A DNA stretch of 43,234 bases from Chromobacterium alticapitis. GTDB taxonomy: Bacteria > Pseudomonadota > Gammaproteobacteria > Burkholderiales > Chromobacteriaceae. Position numbers and translations under genes: made by a program. Under the pieces are notes generated by a model. The model saw nothing but the letters and a program-made list of their open reading frames with translations, did not search any database and was not told where the DNA came from. Of this stretch, positions 41,656 to 43,234 are shown one piece after another (the first letter of the stretch is position 1; each line of letters starts with the position of its first letter). Where the stretch lies: NCBI RefSeq assembly GCF_002924365.1, contig NZ_PQWB01000123.1, positions 1 to 43,234 of the forward strand. The letters are read 5' to 3'.

Positions 41656-42654
41656 ATGAAATTAACCCTGTTGATGCCAGGCCTGTGCTGGCTGGATGCC
41701 CATGACGGCGTGGAAGTCGGCAAGGGACTGAGCCTGCCCTCGTTGCAACGGCTGCTGGGCCAGGGCTCGCTGCAAAGGCGCGAGCAGAGCCTGGCCGATT
41801 GCGTGGGCCGCTTGTGGGGCGCGCCGCCGCAGGGGCTGGCGCGGCTGGCCGCTAGCGCGGCCGGCCTCGATGCCGCGGAAGGCGAATGGTTGCTGGCCGA
41901 TCCGGTGCACCTGAGAATAGACCGCGACCGCGCGCTGCTGGCAGATGTGGGCGTGATGCAGGTGGAGCAGGGCGAGGCCGCCGCGCTAGTGGATGCCCTG
42001 AACCGGCATTTCGGCGAGGATGGACTGGCTTTTCACGCCATTCAGCCGGGCCGCTGGCTGCTGCAAGCGCGCCAGCCCTTGCGGGCGAGCTTCGCGCCGC
42101 TATGGGACGTGGTGGGCGAGGACATCAATCTGCACCTGCCGCAGGGCGAGTCCGGACTGGCCTGGAGCCGCATGCTGAACGAGCTGCAGATGCTGCTGCA
42201 CACCCAGCCAGTCAATGACGCGCGCGAAATGCGCGGCGAACTGGCCGTCAACAGCGTATGGCTGTGGGGCGAAGGCCAGCCCGCCGCGTGGCGCGCCCCG
42301 GCGCCGCGCCTGCTGGCGGATGACGAACCGCTGCAGTGGCTGGCCGCGCAAACCGGCATGTCTGCTGACGGCGCGCCGTTCGCCTTCGAAGGGCTGGACG
42401 GCGGAGAAGACTGCTTGCTGGCGCTGGACGCGATGCAAGCCGCGGCCCAGTACCGTGACGCCTGGGGCTGGCGCGAGGGACTGGAGCGCATGGAGCGCGA
42501 CTGGTTCGCGCCGCTGCTCCTGGCCCTGCGCCGCGGGCAGCTGCAACAGCTGACGCTGATCGCCAGCGGTCCGGCCGGCTTCGAGCTGACCGTCAAGCCG
42601 GCGGACCTGTGGAAATTCTGGAAACGCGCGCTGCCTGTGGCGGCCTTGTATTGA
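41656..42654 (+). CDS. RpfE-like protein (phosphoglycerate mutase-like hypothetical)
   Basis: A 332-residue cytosolic protein beginning MKLTLLMPGLCWLD. It resembles the RpfE-type proteins, often labelled phosphoglycerate mutase-like, that lie beside recJ in Xanthomonas and many betaproteobacteria. That match rests on position and general pattern; no phosphoglycerate mutase active-site serine or metal motif is evident, so the enzymatic name is doubtful. Tryptophan content is high (for example SVWLWGEGQPAAW). AAGAAG precedes the ATG. recJ follows after 6 bp. Confidence 0.7.
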   Translation: MKLTLLMPGLCWLDAHDGVEVGKGLSLPSLQRLLGQGSLQRREQSLADCVGRLWGAPPQGLARLAASAAGLDAAEGEWLLADPVHLRIDRDRALLADVGVMQVEQGEAAALVDALNRHFGEDGLAFHAIQPGRWLLQARQPLRASFAPLWDVVGEDINLHLPQGESGLAWSRMLNELQMLLHTQPVNDAREMRGELAVNSVWLWGEGQPAAWRAPAPRLLADDEPLQWLAAQTGMSADGAPFAFEGLDGGEDCLLALDAMQAAAQYRDAWGWREGLERMERDWFAPLLLALRRGQLQQLTLIASGPAGFELTVKPADLWKFWKRALPVAALY

Positions 42655-42660
42655 GAGAAC

Positions 42661-43234
42661 ATGTCGCAAATCCTTACCCGTGAAGTGCCGGCGGAACTGC
42701 AGCAAAAACTGCTGAACCAAGGGCTGACGCCGCTGCAGGCGCGCTTGTACGCCGCCCGCGGCATAGCGGACAGCCAAGAGCTGGACTACGGCCTGAAAGG
42801 CCTGCTGCCTTACCAGGGCTTGAAGAATATCGACGCTATGGCGCGCCGGCTGGCCGACGCCATCGCCGCCGGCCAGCGCTTGTTGGTGGTGGCGGACTAT
42901 GACGCCGACGGCGCCACCGCCTGCGCCGTGGCGGTGAAGGGCCTGGGCGCGCTGGGCGGGACCATAAGCTATATCGTGCCCAACCGCTTCGAATACGGCT
43001 ATGGACTGACGCCGGAAATCGTGGCGCTGGCGGCGCAAAAGCGGCCGGACATCATCGTCACTGTGGACAACGGCATCGCCAGCGTGGCCGGGGTGGAAGC
43101 GGCCAAGGCGCGCGGCATCGAAGTGCTGGTGACGGACCACCACTTGCCCGGCGACACGTTGCCGGACGCGCTGATCGTCAATCCCAATCAGCCCGGCTGC
43201 GGCTTTCCGTCCAAAAACCTGGCCGGGGTGGGGG
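42661..43234 (+). CDS. recJ: Single-stranded-DNA exonuclease RecJ (3' end outside the window)
   Basis: The first 191 codons of the DHH-family 5'-3' ssDNA exonuclease used in recombination and mismatch repair. The metal motif DYDADG covers residues 79-84 and TDHH residues 158-161. VDNGIASVAG and VNPNQPGC follow as in RecJ. GAGA lies a few bases before the ATG, 6 bp after the RpfE-like gene stop. The open frame runs unbroken to the right edge; the full protein is normally about 560-580 residues. Confidence 0.95.
   Translation, partial: MSQILTREVPAELQQKLLNQGLTPLQARLYAARGIADSQELDYGLKGLLPYQGLKNIDAMARRLADAIAAGQRLLVVADYDADGATACAVAVKGLGALGGTISYIVPNRFEYGYGLTPEIVALAAQKRPDIIVTVDNGIASVAGVEAAKARGIEVLVTDHHLPGDTLPDALIVNPNQPGCGFPSKNLAGVG

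Overview
The window is high-GC, densely coded bacterial chromosome. Gene content (RlmJ, TruC, DsbD, P-protein PheA, a Gcr/SpecificRecomb-type membrane protein, FtsK, HemH, RpfE-like protein next to RecJ, a complete BMP-type nucleoside ABC transporter) and codon style point to a betaproteobacterium, most likely a Chromobacterium-like member of the Neisseriales. That assignment is an inference from gene families; no rRNA or tRNA is present to confirm it. No prophage, IS, CRISPR array or integrase was seen. Most of the window is housekeeping and metabolic DNA.

Layout. 1-3.9 kb: a VOC protein, then on the minus strand thymidine kinase, an iodotyrosine-deiodinase-like nitroreductase, rlmJ and truC. 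4.06-9.07 kb: a nucleoside-type ABC importer operon (binding protein, double ATPase, two permeases) with a good promoter, a structured leader of about 210 nt and a closing terminator. 9.1-10.7 kb: moeA overlapping a 2Fe-2S ferredoxin. 10.66-11.17 kb: a 0.5-kb gene-free block of stacked inverted repeats. 11.2-14.1 kb (minus): an AI-2E/PerM-type permease and dsbD. 14.3-19.1 kb (plus): an alpha/beta hydrolase, pheA, and a tight run of a LOG-family protein, a membrane protein, a DAHP-synthase-like protein that has lost most catalytic residues, and an Fe-S uracil-DNA glycosylase-like protein. 19.2-22.5 kb: a nitronate monooxygenase homologue with a cysteine-rich C-terminus, then folE, a BLUF blue-light sensor and an FKBP isomerase.

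22.5-28.1 kb: a 44-residue membrane protein, a VWA/CoxE-like protein, a three-gene oxidation module (coniferyl-type aldehyde dehydrogenase, Tat-signal small subunit, GMC oxidoreductase) and a stand-alone CZB zinc-binding protein. 28.2-32.4 kb: the large SpecificRecomb membrane protein, then a TetR regulator with an operator inside its own apparently leaderless promoter, leading into a hotdog-fold protein and a dienoyl-CoA-isomerase-like crotonase. 32.4-37.4 kb (minus): a Liv-type binding lipoprotein, hemH and ftsK. 37.4-43.2 kb: a second alpha/beta hydrolase, a frameshifted AAA ATPase, anmK with an M23 peptidoglycan peptidase, and an RpfE-like gene followed by recJ, which runs off the right edge.

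No dramatic new defence or mobile system is visible. The best leads are the DAHP-synthase pseudoenzyme in its coupled operon, the long hairpin leader of the nucleoside importer, the folE-BLUF overlap, the leaderless self-regulated tetR, and the repeat-rich block at 10.66-11.17 kb. All family assignments were made by reading motifs, without database searches.
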